NCBI GenBank assembly: GCA_038235275.1
Contig: JBBSUC010000024.1
Span: forward strand, 18,073-82,072
From: Persicitalea sp038235275
GTDB lineage: Bacteria > Bacteroidota > Bacteroidia > Cytophagales > Spirosomataceae
Reading direction: 5' to 3'
DNA length: 64,000 nucleotides
Position 1 is the first letter of the stretch, and each line of letters begins with the position of its first letter. Below the pieces are notes generated by a model. That model did not search any database. It saw only the letters and a program-made list of their open reading frames with translations, and was not told where the DNA came from. Positions 1 through 9,759 of the stretch are shown here, piece after piece. A program made the position numbers and the translations under genes.

Positions 1-42
1 GATAACGCATCGTTTTGAATGTCAGAATGAAATTAATCCCCT

Positions 43-1086
43 ATGAATCAAGCTATTATTTTGAATAAAGGTCTGTGGTATCTTACCGCAGTGCTATTTT
101 TCTTGACTGGCTGTCAGTCGGTTGAAAAGGAAGATGCAGCCAATTTTTTTTTGAAAGGTAACGTACAGTTCCAACAAAAAAACTACGAACAGGCCTTGCA
201 TTACTATGAGGAGTCTTTGGCCAAAAATTCCGATTTTTCAGACGCCTATTTAAATAAAGGGCTGGTGCTTTTGGCATTACAACGGCCCGTCGACGCGCTC
301 CAATCCTTCAATCATGCCATCGAAGCCGACGAAAAACTCTATCCAGCCTACCTGGCTCGCGCCGAAGTGTCGGCGCGGTTGGGACAGTGGAACGAGGCTT
401 TGACTGACCTTAACACCATTCAAAAATTCTACGCTGACTCGTCCCAGTTTTTTCTCATTCATGGTAACGTGTTGGTTGGAAAAAATGACCAATCTGCTGC
501 CCTGGCCGATTTTGACCGTGCCTTACAACTCCAACCGGACAACACCGAAGCGCTGGTCAATCGCGGAGCCGTTTATTTTGACCATAAGCAATACGACCCA
601 GCTAAGGCAGATTTTGAGGCAGCTCTGAAAACTGATCCGAAGCAGCCCGAAGCCCTGAATAACCTGGGGCTACTGGCTGCCCGGAATAAACAATGGGCTA
701 TGGCCCTCGAGTACCTTGACCGGGCATTATCAGTTAATCCAGTCGATCCGCTCGCGCTGAATAATAAGGGTTTCGTATTGTTAAATACCGGAAATTTGGA
801 GAACGCTGTGAACTTAATCAATCGTTCGCTTCAAAATAGGCCAGATAATGGCTATGCTTTACGAAACTTGGGGTTGTATTATTTCAAAAAAAATGAATTG
901 GAAAAATCACTGGAAAATTTCAACAAAGCACTGGAATTAGCCCAGCCAGTCGAGTCCCTACATGGTTATGCCGGAGAAGCCTATTTAAAAACAGGAAATA
1001 ACAAAAAGGCGTGTGAGATTTGGAAAATTGGCGTTGTCTTAAAAGATAGTTTGGCCGAAGCCCATTATAATATCCATTGCCGATAA
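43..1086 (+). CDS. TPR-repeat lipoprotein
   Basis: 347 aa. The N-terminus is a lipoprotein signal (hydrophobic stretch ending LTGC, Cys about residue 24), followed by roughly eight tetratricopeptide units that fill the rest. Recurrent motifs include NKGLVLLAL, NNLGLLA, NNKGFVLLNTGN and LRNLGLYYFKK. TPR arrays bind proteins, so a scaffold role at the outer or inner membrane is likely, but no partner can be named. The ATG is followed directly by a plausible signal sequence, so the start is credible. It converges on menD with no intervening base: its TAA ends at 1086 and the menD stop begins at 1087. Confidence 0.85.
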   Translation: MNQAIILNKGLWYLTAVLFFLTGCQSVEKEDAANFFLKGNVQFQQKNYEQALHYYEESLAKNSDFSDAYLNKGLVLLALQRPVDALQSFNHAIEADEKLYPAYLARAEVSARLGQWNEALTDLNTIQKFYADSSQFFLIHGNVLVGKNDQSAALADFDRALQLQPDNTEALVNRGAVYFDHKQYDPAKADFEAALKTDPKQPEALNNLGLLAARNKQWAMALEYLDRALSVNPVDPLALNNKGFVLLNTGNLENAVNLINRSLQNRPDNGYALRNLGLYYFKKNELEKSLENFNKALELAQPVESLHGYAGEAYLKTGNNKKACEIWKIGVVLKDSLAEAHYNIHCR

Positions 1087-2823
1087 CTATTTCCGTTTCG
1101 CAACAAATTTTTTTAAATCTCGAAAAACAGCCGCATCATACTCAGCGTTGGTTTGAATTTCCAATATTGCAGTATTGTTTATTTCGGTAAAATCTTTCCA
1201 GGCATTTGCCAAGTTTTCCAAATTTGGGATATTTGAATTTTGAATCAGGAAATAAGTTATTTTTGAATCTTCAGCGGTTCTTAAACCGTTGTAATGATGG
1301 TGAGTTTCAAAGTATTTAGGTAATTCTGGTTGCGAGGCAGGGCCATCGATCATTCTAAATATGGTTCCTCCCGCGTTGTTAATTAGTATTATTTTAAGAT
1401 TTTGAGGTAAATCATCGATCAACAGGCCATTCCTATCGTAGAAAAACGCGACATCACCCACGATGAGGTACACGGGTCGCTCCCTAGTGAGCGCTGCACC
1501 AATAGCCGTACTAACACAACCATCAATTCCGCTTGTTCCACGATTACAAAACACTTCAACACCCTCTTTTTCAATCCCCAGCAAATTAACGTACCGAACT
1601 GTCATGCTATTGGCCAGATGCAGTTGCGATCCTTCCGGCAGTCGTTTTAAAATAAAACTAATGGCTGTTATATCATTTAACGTCGTTAAGTCCGTCAAAA
1701 AAGAGGTAAGAAGATGCTTTGTCATGGCTTCTTCTTTCAACCAATTGGATAAATAGGGATTAGATTTTTCCTTGTCGTTCTTTTTACCAACATTTCCAAT
1801 CGTTAAGATTTCATAAAGTCTGGAAAAAAAATAATTCGGAGAAACATTAAGCTGTTGGGTAAGTGTTTGGAAAGTATCGATGATGTGCAAGTCGTCCGAA
1901 ATATGCCAATGGATTTTGGGTGAGTTATTTCGTAAAAAACTCTTTAAATTTTTAGAAATAAAAGACTTACCTACCGTAATCAGCAAATCGGGGCGAAGAT
2001 TATTGTGAGAATTTTCGCGCAAGAACAAATCCTGCTTGGTAATGAAGTGTTCGTTATTTTCAAGATTACTTATTACATCTCCTACAATTGGAACCTTGAA
2101 TGTTAGAGCAAAATCCCTTAATAATTCATTCAATTTATCATTTCGTCCTTGTTGGCCTACGGCAATCAGAATTTTTTCACTTCCCTCCCACCCTACTCTG
2201 ATTTCGACCCAGGTTTCTTCATCAATAACAGATTGAGTTTTGGCCCGCTTAATGATTCGAATATTTTCGGAAGGAGCAAAGATTTCATCTTTTGTCGGAT
2301 AAAATGGTTCTCGAATGGGGACGTTAAGATGAACGGGACCGCAAGGCAATTCCTTTGCCGTGAGTAAGGCTTCATTCAAACTCCGGTTGATAAACCAAAG
2401 TGAGTCGGGATGAGAATGATCAGCAGGTAAGTCCCAAAATCCCTTGACGTGTTTACTATAAATTTCGGCTTGGTAAATAGTCTGTCCGTCGTTTTGGTGA
2501 ATCCATTCCTTAGGTCGGTCGGCTGTAAGAATGAGCAAGGGAATTTGCTGGAAGAAAGCCTCCGCCACCGCCGGGGCAAAATTGTAGGCCGCCGAACCCG
2601 AAGTACAGATTAACACCACGGGCTTTTTGAGTTGTTGCGCCATGCCCAGGGCGATAAATCCCGCCGCCCGTTCGTCCATTACGACTTGGCACGCTATGTT
2701 CGGATTTCGGGCAAAGGCCAAAGTTAGCGCCGCCGAGCGAGAGCCGGGAGAAATAACGGCATGGGTGACGCCGTGCAAATGGCATAGTTGCGCCAGGTCG
2801 ATAAGGGGTTGTAGAATGGCCAT
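1087..2823 (-). CDS. menD: 2-succinyl-5-enolpyruvyl-6-hydroxy-3-cyclohexene-1-carboxylate synthase (MenD)
   Basis: 578 aa, the usual length for MenD. It is a thiamine-diphosphate enzyme that joins isochorismate and 2-oxoglutarate in menaquinone synthesis. The N-terminal Pyr domain has ISPGSRSAAL and the ThDP-activating Glu in VMDERAAGF (E51). The C-terminal PP domain has NRGTSGIDG and VGDVAFFYDRNG, which holds the Mg/ThDP site. No other men genes lie nearby, so the pathway is scattered. A TAnnTTTG box sits 32 bp upstream of the ATG. It is convergent with the TPR lipoprotein gene. Confidence 0.96.
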   Translation of the reverse strand: MAILQPLIDLAQLCHLHGVTHAVISPGSRSAALTLAFARNPNIACQVVMDERAAGFIALGMAQQLKKPVVLICTSGSAAYNFAPAVAEAFFQQIPLLILTADRPKEWIHQNDGQTIYQAEIYSKHVKGFWDLPADHSHPDSLWFINRSLNEALLTAKELPCGPVHLNVPIREPFYPTKDEIFAPSENIRIIKRAKTQSVIDEETWVEIRVGWEGSEKILIAVGQQGRNDKLNELLRDFALTFKVPIVGDVISNLENNEHFITKQDLFLRENSHNNLRPDLLITVGKSFISKNLKSFLRNNSPKIHWHISDDLHIIDTFQTLTQQLNVSPNYFFSRLYEILTIGNVGKKNDKEKSNPYLSNWLKEEAMTKHLLTSFLTDLTTLNDITAISFILKRLPEGSQLHLANSMTVRYVNLLGIEKEGVEVFCNRGTSGIDGCVSTAIGAALTRERPVYLIVGDVAFFYDRNGLLIDDLPQNLKIILINNAGGTIFRMIDGPASQPELPKYFETHHHYNGLRTAEDSKITYFLIQNSNIPNLENLANAWKDFTEINNTAILEIQTNAEYDAAVFRDLKKFVAKRK

Positions 2824-2854
2824 TTATTGGTTGGGCAATAATTGGTGATGAGTG

Positions 2855-2862
2855 CAAAAATA
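2855..2862 (-). promoter_or_regulatory. Bacteroidota -7 promoter box for menD
   Basis: On the minus strand this reads TATTTTTG, an exact match to the Bacteroidota sigma-70 -7 consensus TAnnTTTG. It lies 32 bp before the menD ATG. No clear -33 TTG box was identified. Confidence 0.5.
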
Positions 2863-4668
2863 CTATTTACCCCCATACGCCCCACTCAACCGTCGATATC
2901 CCTCCGCGTTCGGATGAAGCCCATCCGTAAACAGCGTTTCATCAATCAATCCATCGGCTTTTAAAAGTGCCTTTCCCGCGTCCATGTACTTAATTCCCAT
3001 TTCTCTGGTCAGAGCAGCCAATACGAGATTCAATTCTCGTACGCGCTTCTCTTCCTTGCGGCGGGGATATACCCCCACCATAGTCAGCGTAGCGGTGGGT
3101 TGTCGCAGTTTGATGGCCTCGATAAGGAGTCGCCAACCCGCCAGGATTTCTGCGTCGGTGTTGAGCTGGAAATTATTGGTGCCGATCATTACGTAAATTT
3201 TCTTGGCTGCATAGCCGTCCAACTCACCGTGGTAGACGCGCCAAAGGACGTTCTCGATGCGGTCCCAGCCGTAGCCGAGGTTGCGGGTATTTTGCGGGTC
3301 AAATATCTTTTCCCACGAATCTGCGCCACGGGCATGCGGGCCTTTGGGGAAGCCGCCCCAGAAATGCGTGATGGAGTTGCCTATCATGAGTACATCAGGG
3401 GCGGATTCTTTATTCATGCGCAGAATTTCCCGATGTCGGGCATCCCAGTCGTAGTTGGGGATTTCACGCATCTGAATTACGGGGCGGGTGGTGCTTACCT
3501 GGCCCTGGAGTTCATGCAGGATTTTGCGCAGGTGCTTTTCGTATCCCTCGGCGTAGCGCATCATCCCCAAGTCGTTGGGATGGGTACCATCTACCATCGT
3601 TTCAATGTCCTGGTTAAAATCTTCCCTAGTAGCAAGATAAATTTCCCGGATACCCTCACTTTGAAGTTGGGCAAACGCCTGACGCATCACTTCATTAGGT
3701 TCAGAAAATCGCTTTCGGCTGGTCGGATTAATTGCTTCGTCCGTGTAGCCCGCGTGTTCGGCCAACAGGATCGGTGTGTTCGAATGTTTTTGCCTCAGAA
3801 TTCTGACCGATTGCAAAATACGGGATTTTACGGTATCCAGAGGATAATCCTCCTGATTGATAAGATTGGGCAGACAATCCAGAATGAATACTTTGGCTTC
3901 TATTTCATTAACGAAATCAAGCACCTCCGGTTCCAGCCTACCGTTGCCCGAAAACCCCAGATTTATGAGCGGCCGATCCATTTTTCGGGAGAGAATCGTT
4001 GGCCAGGCCATTCCGGGCCGCGAGGCGCAGGCACCCTGGGCAATGGAGGTGCCATAGACTACGATCGGCAGATCGGGCCGCACGGGGAGTGGCGTAAATA
4101 CTGTACTGTCAGGGATACCGATTTCCAGCCACTTAACTGAGTTGTACAGCGGCAGGTAAAGCCGGTATTCTCGACCCAGCTTGTGATAGTTGTCGTTAGC
4201 TTGAATGTTTTTGTAAAAATACTCGATAGTATCCCCAAAAACGGGCTTCGTAGCGCACCAGCGCATTTCACCATCGCTGGAAATGGCGTAAAGGTCTAGT
4301 CCGCTCACTCCCGTTGCGGGCATGTGTGGCATAGCTTGGGTCCCCCCGACAACGTAGCGAATCTTGATTTGATCGCTGTTGGCCCGAAAACGCAACATTA
4401 GCCCCGCCGATTCCTGGGAAAGGTTCCAAACTGCTTTTCGGATTTTATTTTCGGCTTTCGCGGGCAGGCGGTCGTAAAAATTCTTTGAATCATTTGGCCA
4501 GGCTTTCCCTTCGAGGACCGGGAAGTTAGCCTCCGCGGGATTCCACCATTTAAAAGACCCTGACGAATTAGTGTTCTGTCCCCTGGCCGTGAATAAGCCA
4601 AAAGTAGCAATTATGAAAATTGGAATTGATAAATATCGAAACTTCATGAAATTGGTATTTATGACCAT
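2863..4668 (-). CDS. secreted protein with two SGNH/GDSL esterase domains
   Basis: 601 aa with a signal peptide (hydrophobic run ending TARGQ). Part one has the GxDLY motif (SGLDLYA), then an SGNH domain with block I VVYGTSIAQG, block II LGFSGNG and block V DGTHPND, resembling the GxDLY + Lipase_GDSL_3 pair. Part two is a separate SGNH domain with IGNSITHF, IGTNNF and DGLHPNAEG. Both domains retain Ser and Asp-x-x-His, so the protein appears to have two active sites. Such enzymes commonly remove acyl groups from glycans; the substrate is unknown. The ATG overlaps the sulfatase stop (TAATG), suggesting coupled translation. An ATG seven codons later (4647) gives a more typical signal peptide. 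Confidence 0.88.
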   Translation of the reverse strand: MVINTNFMKFRYLSIPIFIIATFGLFTARGQNTNSSGSFKWWNPAEANFPVLEGKAWPNDSKNFYDRLPAKAENKIRKAVWNLSQESAGLMLRFRANSDQIKIRYVVGGTQAMPHMPATGVSGLDLYAISSDGEMRWCATKPVFGDTIEYFYKNIQANDNYHKLGREYRLYLPLYNSVKWLEIGIPDSTVFTPLPVRPDLPIVVYGTSIAQGACASRPGMAWPTILSRKMDRPLINLGFSGNGRLEPEVLDFVNEIEAKVFILDCLPNLINQEDYPLDTVKSRILQSVRILRQKHSNTPILLAEHAGYTDEAINPTSRKRFSEPNEVMRQAFAQLQSEGIREIYLATREDFNQDIETMVDGTHPNDLGMMRYAEGYEKHLRKILHELQGQVSTTRPVIQMREIPNYDWDARHREILRMNKESAPDVLMIGNSITHFWGGFPKGPHARGADSWEKIFDPQNTRNLGYGWDRIENVLWRVYHGELDGYAAKKIYVMIGTNNFQLNTDAEILAGWRLLIEAIKLRQPTATLTMVGVYPRRKEEKRVRELNLVLAALTREMGIKYMDAGKALLKADGLIDETLFTDGLHPNAEGYRRLSGAYGGK

Positions 4669-6104
4669 TAATTACTGAGTTTAGGTTCAGCCTTCTGCCA
4701 CGGTACCCGCCCTCCGCGCTGGATGTGCAGCATCAACTCTGTAGACAGTTGGTTGAAAATTTTTGGCTCCTCACGGGCCAAATTCCTCGTTTCCAGCGGA
4801 TCGTTCTTCAAATTGAACAGTTCTAAAGGTTGAAAGGGCTGGTTCTTCACCAATTTCCAGTCGCCGAGCCGCAGGGCGTAGCTGCATTGTCCGGCGTATT
4901 CCCGGCCACCCTCACGACGGGTAAAGTAAAGCGGTCGGTTCGGTTCGCTTCCAGGCGATTTGCCCAACAAAGTATTTAGAAAACTACGACCATCGATGGG
5001 GTGATCGCTTTTCAATCCAGCAATTTCAAGCAAGGTAGGATAAAGATCCATCGACAGATTGATTTGGTCAGAAACGGTCCCCGGCTTGATTTTCCCCGGC
5101 CAACTAATGGCCGTCGGCACGCGTAGACCGCCTTCGTACATACTCTGCTTGCCGTCGCGGGTGGGACCATTATTGGCCAGGCTGGGCAGGTGCCCACCGT
5201 TGTCGCTGGTAAAGATTATAAGCGTATTGTCATACTGATTGCTTTCTTTCAAAGCCTTGATCACCTTACCAATGCCATCGTCCAGATGCTCAATTAAGGC
5301 TACAAGTTGGGCGCGCTTGGGCGGCAAACCCGGTTCGCGCTCCTGCACCTTTTTCAGCCAGTCGGCGGGCGGCTGCACCGGAAAGTGCGGGGCGTTGTAA
5401 GCCAGATACAGGAAGAAGGGTTGGTTATTTTTGGAACGCTCCTTGATGTAATCCACTGACCATTGGGTGAATAAGTCAGTGGCGTGGCCTTTGGGATCAA
5501 TGGTTTGTTGGTCGCGGCGCATATAATTGATGTTGTGGCGGCGCTTAGCTACGTAATCATCCATCATGTCGCCGAGCCAGCCCTGGAAGAAATCGAAGCC
5601 GCGTTCGTTGGGTAAATTGGGCGATTCCAGTCCGAGGTGCCATTTGCCAATGATCGCTGTGTGGTAGCCTGCCCTCTTGAGCGCGGTAGGCAGGATTTGT
5701 GCCTTGGTGTCAAGGTAGCCCCAGCTATTTTCTGGTTGGGTACGGATAACGCCAGGTACTCCGACGTAATCCTGGTAGCGGCCCGTGAGCAAGGCGGCGC
5801 GGGTCGGGGAGCAGACGGGGCAGTTGGCGTAAAAGTTGTCGAAGCGCATTCCGTCCCTGGCTATTTGGTCCATATTAGGTGTCCGCATATCTTTGGTGCC
5901 ATAGTACGACACATCATGGTAGCCCTGGTCGTCAGTCAGAATTAGGAGAATGTTGGGGCGGTCTGACCCTCGGGGGGTAATCTTACGTGTGCTATTACCC
6001 GTCTTTTCGGTCGCAGGCTGCGACGAATTCTTACAGGAGAAGAAAATAGCGCTGCTGAGCAGTAAGATAAGGGAATATTTGGGGCAGAAAGTGCGAGGAT
6101 TCAT
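4668..6104 (-). CDS. sulfatase lipoprotein (Cys-type)
   Basis: 478 aa from the chosen start. Signal sequence ends in a lipobox (AIFFSC). PNILLILTDDQG carries the first metal-binding aspartates. The S1 sulfatase signature CSPTRAALLTGR follows, with C98 the residue converted to formylglycine. Further family motifs are GKWHLG, FFLYLAYNAPHFP and FTSDNGG. It should hydrolyse sulfate esters, probably on glycans, in the periplasm. The start at 6104 was chosen over one 16 codons upstream because it begins directly before the signal peptide and has purines (AGAGAA) in front. It lies 5' of, and overlaps, the SGNH esterase gene, so they form an operon. Maturation would need a formylglycine-generating enzyme such as that at 54.5 kb. 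Confidence 0.93.
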   Translation of the reverse strand: MNPRTFCPKYSLILLLSSAIFFSCKNSSQPATEKTGNSTRKITPRGSDRPNILLILTDDQGYHDVSYYGTKDMRTPNMDQIARDGMRFDNFYANCPVCSPTRAALLTGRYQDYVGVPGVIRTQPENSWGYLDTKAQILPTALKRAGYHTAIIGKWHLGLESPNLPNERGFDFFQGWLGDMMDDYVAKRRHNINYMRRDQQTIDPKGHATDLFTQWSVDYIKERSKNNQPFFLYLAYNAPHFPVQPPADWLKKVQEREPGLPPKRAQLVALIEHLDDGIGKVIKALKESNQYDNTLIIFTSDNGGHLPSLANNGPTRDGKQSMYEGGLRVPTAISWPGKIKPGTVSDQINLSMDLYPTLLEIAGLKSDHPIDGRSFLNTLLGKSPGSEPNRPLYFTRREGGREYAGQCSYALRLGDWKLVKNQPFQPLELFNLKNDPLETRNLAREEPKIFNQLSTELMLHIQRGGRVPWQKAEPKLSN

Positions 6105-6187
6105 TTCTCTGGATAAAAAGGACTTTGCAAAAAAGAAAAAACGCCGATGCAACTACTTCAAAAAAGAAAATTTCGGACCAACAACCT

Positions 6188-6195
6188 TAGATTTG
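6188..6195 (+). promoter_or_regulatory. -7 promoter box for the interrupted sulfatase
   Basis: TAGATTTG matches TAnnTTTG and lies 48 bp before the ATG at 6244, in the divergent gap between the two sulfatase genes. Its presence suggests the broken gene may still be transcribed. Confidence 0.4.
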
Positions 6196-6243
6196 GCTTC
6201 CGACTTGCTTTTCTGGAAAACATGTGAACCCTAATCGTCTCTT

Positions 6244-7815
6244 ATGCGCCTATTCTTTGTTTTATTAGTGACCGCAGCACTTAGTATCTGCCAACTTGCC
6301 TGTTCCAATTCGCAAACCCAAAATGCGGATATGAATAAAGTGCGGACCAATATTCTCATTGTCTATCTCGATGATCTGGGATATGGCGACGTGGGCGCCT
6401 ATGGTCAAAAAACGTTACCGACTCCCAATATTGACCAATTGGCGCAGGGCGGCGTCCGCTTCACCAACGGCTACGCTACCTCCGCCACCTGCACGCCCAG
6501 CCGATACGGCTTGCTGACGGGTATTTACCCCTGGCGCAACGAAAATGCCAAAATTCTACCTGGCGACGCGCCGCTCCTCATCGACACAACGATTGTGACT
6601 TTGCCCAAAATGCTGAAAAAGGCCGGTTACCACACCGGGGTTGTCGGCAAGTGGCACCTTGGTATCGGCGACGGTAATACGGATTGGAACGCCGAATTGC
6701 ACGGAAACCCCAACGACGTAGGTTTCGATTAGTCCTACATCATGGCCGCCACCACCGACCGCGTTCCGACGGTTTATATCGAGAACCGACGCGTGGTGGG
6801 CCTCACCGCCGATGACCCGATCCAAGTCAGTTACAGGGAGAATTTCCCCGGCGAACCGACCGCTATTTCTAATCCAGAGTTGATGACTAAACAGACCTGG
6901 AGCCACGGCCACAACCAATCGGTTCATAATGGTATTCCACGGATTGGTTATCAGAAGGGTGGCAAGTCGGCGCTTTGGCACGACGAGGACATGGCCGATG
7001 TTTTCTTGAATCACGCCAAAGCTTTTATCGATGACAACAATCCAAAAAAAACGGGCGAACCTTTCTTCCTGTATTACGCCCTACAGCAACCCCACGTCCC
7101 GCGTGTACCTAATCCGCGTTTTGTGGGTAAGTCGGGTATGGGACCACGCGGTGACGCCATTATTGAAGCGGACTGGTGCCTGGGAGAAATTATGAAAAAG
7201 CTGGAAGCCGACGGACTGGCTGAAAATACGCTGATTGTATTCACCAGCGACAACGGTCCCGTGCTGGACGACGGCTACAATGACGACGCTGTTACGAAAA
7301 TTGGTAATCACAAAGTTACCGGGCCACTTCGCGGCGGCAAGTACAGTCTTTTCGACGCGGGTACCAGGGTGCCGTTCATAACCTATTGGAAGGGACACAT
7401 TAAGCCGCAGGTCTCGGATGCCTTAGTGTGCCAGTTGGATTTTTTGGGATCTTTTGCTGAGTTGGTGGGTCAGAAAAATCCCTCAGAAGATAGCAAAAAC
7501 ACGCTCACGGCCTTGCTTGGTGAATCAGAAAAAGGGCGCGATGAGTTGGTATTGGAAGCCTCGGGTCGACTGGCTTTCCGGCAGGGCAACTACATTTTGA
7601 TTCCGGCTTATAAAGGAATTCCCCTCAATAAGAATGTAAATATCGAGACAGGAATAGCCCCCGAAGTCCATCTTTTCGACATTAGTAAAGATCCGGGACA
7701 ACGAGAAAATCTGGCCAAAGCGCAATCCGAGAAGCTCACCGAAATGAAAACCGCTATGCAAAAAGCTGTCGGCGATAACTTTAAGGTTAATACGGAGAAT
7801 TTGGAATTGAAATAA
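6244..7815 (+). pseudogene. sulfatase (arylsulfatase A-like) interrupted by an in-frame TAG
   Basis: A full-length sulfatase frame of 523 codons is broken only by TAG at 6730-6732; the frame is identical before and after. The first part has a lipobox (CQLAC), IVYLDDLGYGDVG and the signature CTPSRYGLLTG (C83 would become formylglycine), and GKWHLG. The second part has FFLYYALQQPHVPR and FTSDNGPVLDD, which supply the remaining metal and substrate residues. The stop falls in a GFD-[stop]-SYIMAATTDR context where homologues usually have an aromatic residue, so a TAC/TAT to TAG change is likely. Neither half could fold as a complete enzyme. A recent nonsense mutation, a sequencing error or readthrough are the options. 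Confidence 0.88.
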
Positions 7816-7903
7816 CAGTAACTATCCTGAACTAGATCCCCATTTTCTTAGAAAAACACTAAATCTTCGTTGGATCATCGTTTTCTTCCAGTAGGCGAAT
7901 ATT

Positions 7904-7911
7904 TACCTTTG
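7904..7911 (+). promoter_or_regulatory. -7 promoter box for the Bcr/CflA exporter
   Basis: TACCTTTG matches TAnnTTTG exactly, 28 bp before the ATG at 7940. Confidence 0.5.
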
Positions 7912-7939
7912 CAGCGATATTTCTACTGTGAAGAAAGCA

Positions 7940-9148
7940 ATGACCAAGAAGGAGTTAAACAAAATTGTCATTTTGCTGGGCGTATTGTCGGCCCTTGGGC
8001 CGTTCAGTATCGACATGTATCTGCCGGGCTTCCCGGCTATCGCCGCCGACCTACACACATCCATCCCTGAAGTTGGCTACTCGCTCACCAGCTATTTTAT
8101 CGGAATAAGCGTCGGCCAACTACTCTACGGACCCATAGTGGATCGATTTGGGAGACGTAAGCCGCTAATTTTCGGTCTTTCGCTTTACATCGTAGCGGCC
8201 ATCTGCTGCGCCCTCTCTCCAACTATTCACTGGCTTATCGGCTTACGCGGATTACTGGCTATTGGTGGCTGCGCGGGCATGGTGGCAGGCCGGGCCGTGG
8301 TACGCGATCTCTTTCCGCCCGGCGAAATAGCCAAAGTTATCTCCACGCTTATGCTCGTCATGGGCGTGGCTCCTATGATTGCCCCCAGCATCGGCGGCTG
8401 GATGGTGACCGCCCTAGGCTGGCGGGCCATATTTTTTACGCTGGCTGTCATTAGTTTTACTATGCTGGCAGGGGTACTTTTATTATTACCCGAAAGCCGG
8501 GGCGCGGACAAAACCGTGCGGCTCGACCCGGCGTCGGTCACCAAAAAATACTTCACGGTACTAAAACAGCCTGCCTTTATCGTCTTCGGCATCGCGGGTG
8601 CCTTCACGTTGGGTAGTTTGTTCGCTTACATCAGTGGCTCGCCGTTCATATACATGGAAAAGTTCAATTTCACCCAGACTCAATACGGTTTACTTTTTAG
8701 CCTAAATTCCTTTGGCTACATAGGAGGAAGTCAGGTCAACCGCATTTTGTTAAAGCGATTCGACAGTTTACGCGTGGCAGAGGTCGCCTCGCTGGTAGTG
8801 GCGGTGCTTGGATTCTTGATGGTAACAAGTACGGTTATACCCGGCATTTCTGGCTATGTTATGTTGGTGTTCCTATTTTTATTCTTGTTTGTGAGCGGTT
8901 TGCTCGGTCCTAATACCACGGCATTAGCCCTCGAACCTTTTGCCGAAAACGCGGGTAGTGCATCGGCCTTGATAGGTTTTACCCAAATGCTGTTCGGAGC
9001 CTTGGCGTCGGCTTTGGTGAGTGTTCTCCACAACCACACCGCCTTGCCCATGACGGGTGTAATGGCTGCTTGTGCGTTGGCGAGTGCGGGATTAATTTTG
9101 GGACAAAGATTGGTTTTGAAGCGCAGAACTCTGATAATACAGTCATGA
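7940..9148 (+). CDS. Bcr/CflA-family drug-resistance MFS transporter
   Basis: 402 aa with about twelve hydrophobic segments. The opening LGPFSIDMYLPGFPAIAADL is characteristic of the Bcr/CflA (DHA1) drug:proton antiporters. The MFS loop motif is GPIVDRFGRRKPL, and helix 5 carries GVAPMIAPSIGGW (antiporter motif). It sits in the inner membrane and would export amphipathic drugs or small metabolites; the substrate cannot be told. ATG 7940 is preferred, with a purine-rich stretch before it, but GTG 7928 adds only four residues and is possible. It is followed by DinB and VanZ genes in the same direction. Confidence 0.93.
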   Translation: MTKKELNKIVILLGVLSALGPFSIDMYLPGFPAIAADLHTSIPEVGYSLTSYFIGISVGQLLYGPIVDRFGRRKPLIFGLSLYIVAAICCALSPTIHWLIGLRGLLAIGGCAGMVAGRAVVRDLFPPGEIAKVISTLMLVMGVAPMIAPSIGGWMVTALGWRAIFFTLAVISFTMLAGVLLLLPESRGADKTVRLDPASVTKKYFTVLKQPAFIVFGIAGAFTLGSLFAYISGSPFIYMEKFNFTQTQYGLLFSLNSFGYIGGSQVNRILLKRFDSLRVAEVASLVVAVLGFLMVTSTVIPGISGYVMLVFLFLFLFVSGLLGPNTTALALEPFAENAGSASALIGFTQMLFGALASALVSVLHNHTALPMTGVMAACALASAGLILGQRLVLKRRTLIIQS

Positions 9149-9234
9149 ACCTGAACGGGTACTGCCAGCTTTCGGGCGAAAATATAGTTTGTCAGGTGCA
9201 CCTATCCAAACCTACCAGAAAAAATTTAAATAAG

Positions 9235-9747
9235 ATGACCACCTCACTTTCCCAGGATTTCAAAACTCAATCCCTCCACTACTTCAACCTCAACACGCCG
9301 CGCATCGAAAAATGCCTGGACCTATTGAGTGAAGACGAAATTTGGCAGCGCCCTAACGCCTCCTCCAACAGCGTGGGCAATCTGATTCTTCACGTCTGCG
9401 GCAATATTAGGCAGTATATTATTTCGGGCCTGGGTCAGCAGCCCGACAAGCGCGAACGCGACGTAGAATTTTCTGCGACAGCAGGATTCACCAATCTGGA
9501 ATTGCTGAAAAAATTAACCGAAACGGTAGCAGAGGCGGCTTCGGTTATCGAGCTGGCGGACGACAAAAATCTGCTAGCCGAGCGGAAGGTACAAGGTTTT
9601 ACGTTGACGGGGATGGGTATCATCATTCATGTAGTGGAGCATTATTCCTACCACACCGGGCAAATTGCTTATTGGACAAAAATATTGAAGGGCGAAGATT
9701 TGGGTTTTTACGGAGATGCCGATCTTAATGCGAAAAACGTTATTTAA
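9235..9747 (+). CDS. DinB-family (DUF1572-like) protein
   Basis: 170 aa. A four-helix DinB/YfiT-like fold is indicated by the spacing of histidines that bind a divalent metal: NLILHVCGN and HVVEHYSYHTGQI. Family members include thiol-dependent transferases, but most are uncharacterised. The reading frame extends upstream, but ATG 9235 follows an A-rich leader and begins where the family normally starts. It lies 86 bp after the MFS gene and 12 bp before the VanZ gene, so co-transcription is plausible. Confidence 0.85.
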   Translation: MTTSLSQDFKTQSLHYFNLNTPRIEKCLDLLSEDEIWQRPNASSNSVGNLILHVCGNIRQYIISGLGQQPDKRERDVEFSATAGFTNLELLKKLTETVAEAASVIELADDKNLLAERKVQGFTLTGMGIIIHVVEHYSYHTGQIAYWTKILKGEDLGFYGDADLNAKNVI

Positions 9748-9759
9748 AACTCAAAAATT

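Noticed and set aside
3100..4140. 346-codon plus-strand open frame inside the SGNH esterase gene
   Set aside because: It is antisense to a well-supported two-domain esterase, has no recognisable motif and starts inside a domain; a high-GC shadow frame.
6730..6732. Reassigned TAG codon or pyrrolysine
   Set aside because: Other genes in the window, such as menD and the 10.3-kb SGNH gene, end in TAG as a normal stop, and no Pyl machinery is visible; a nonsense change is simpler.
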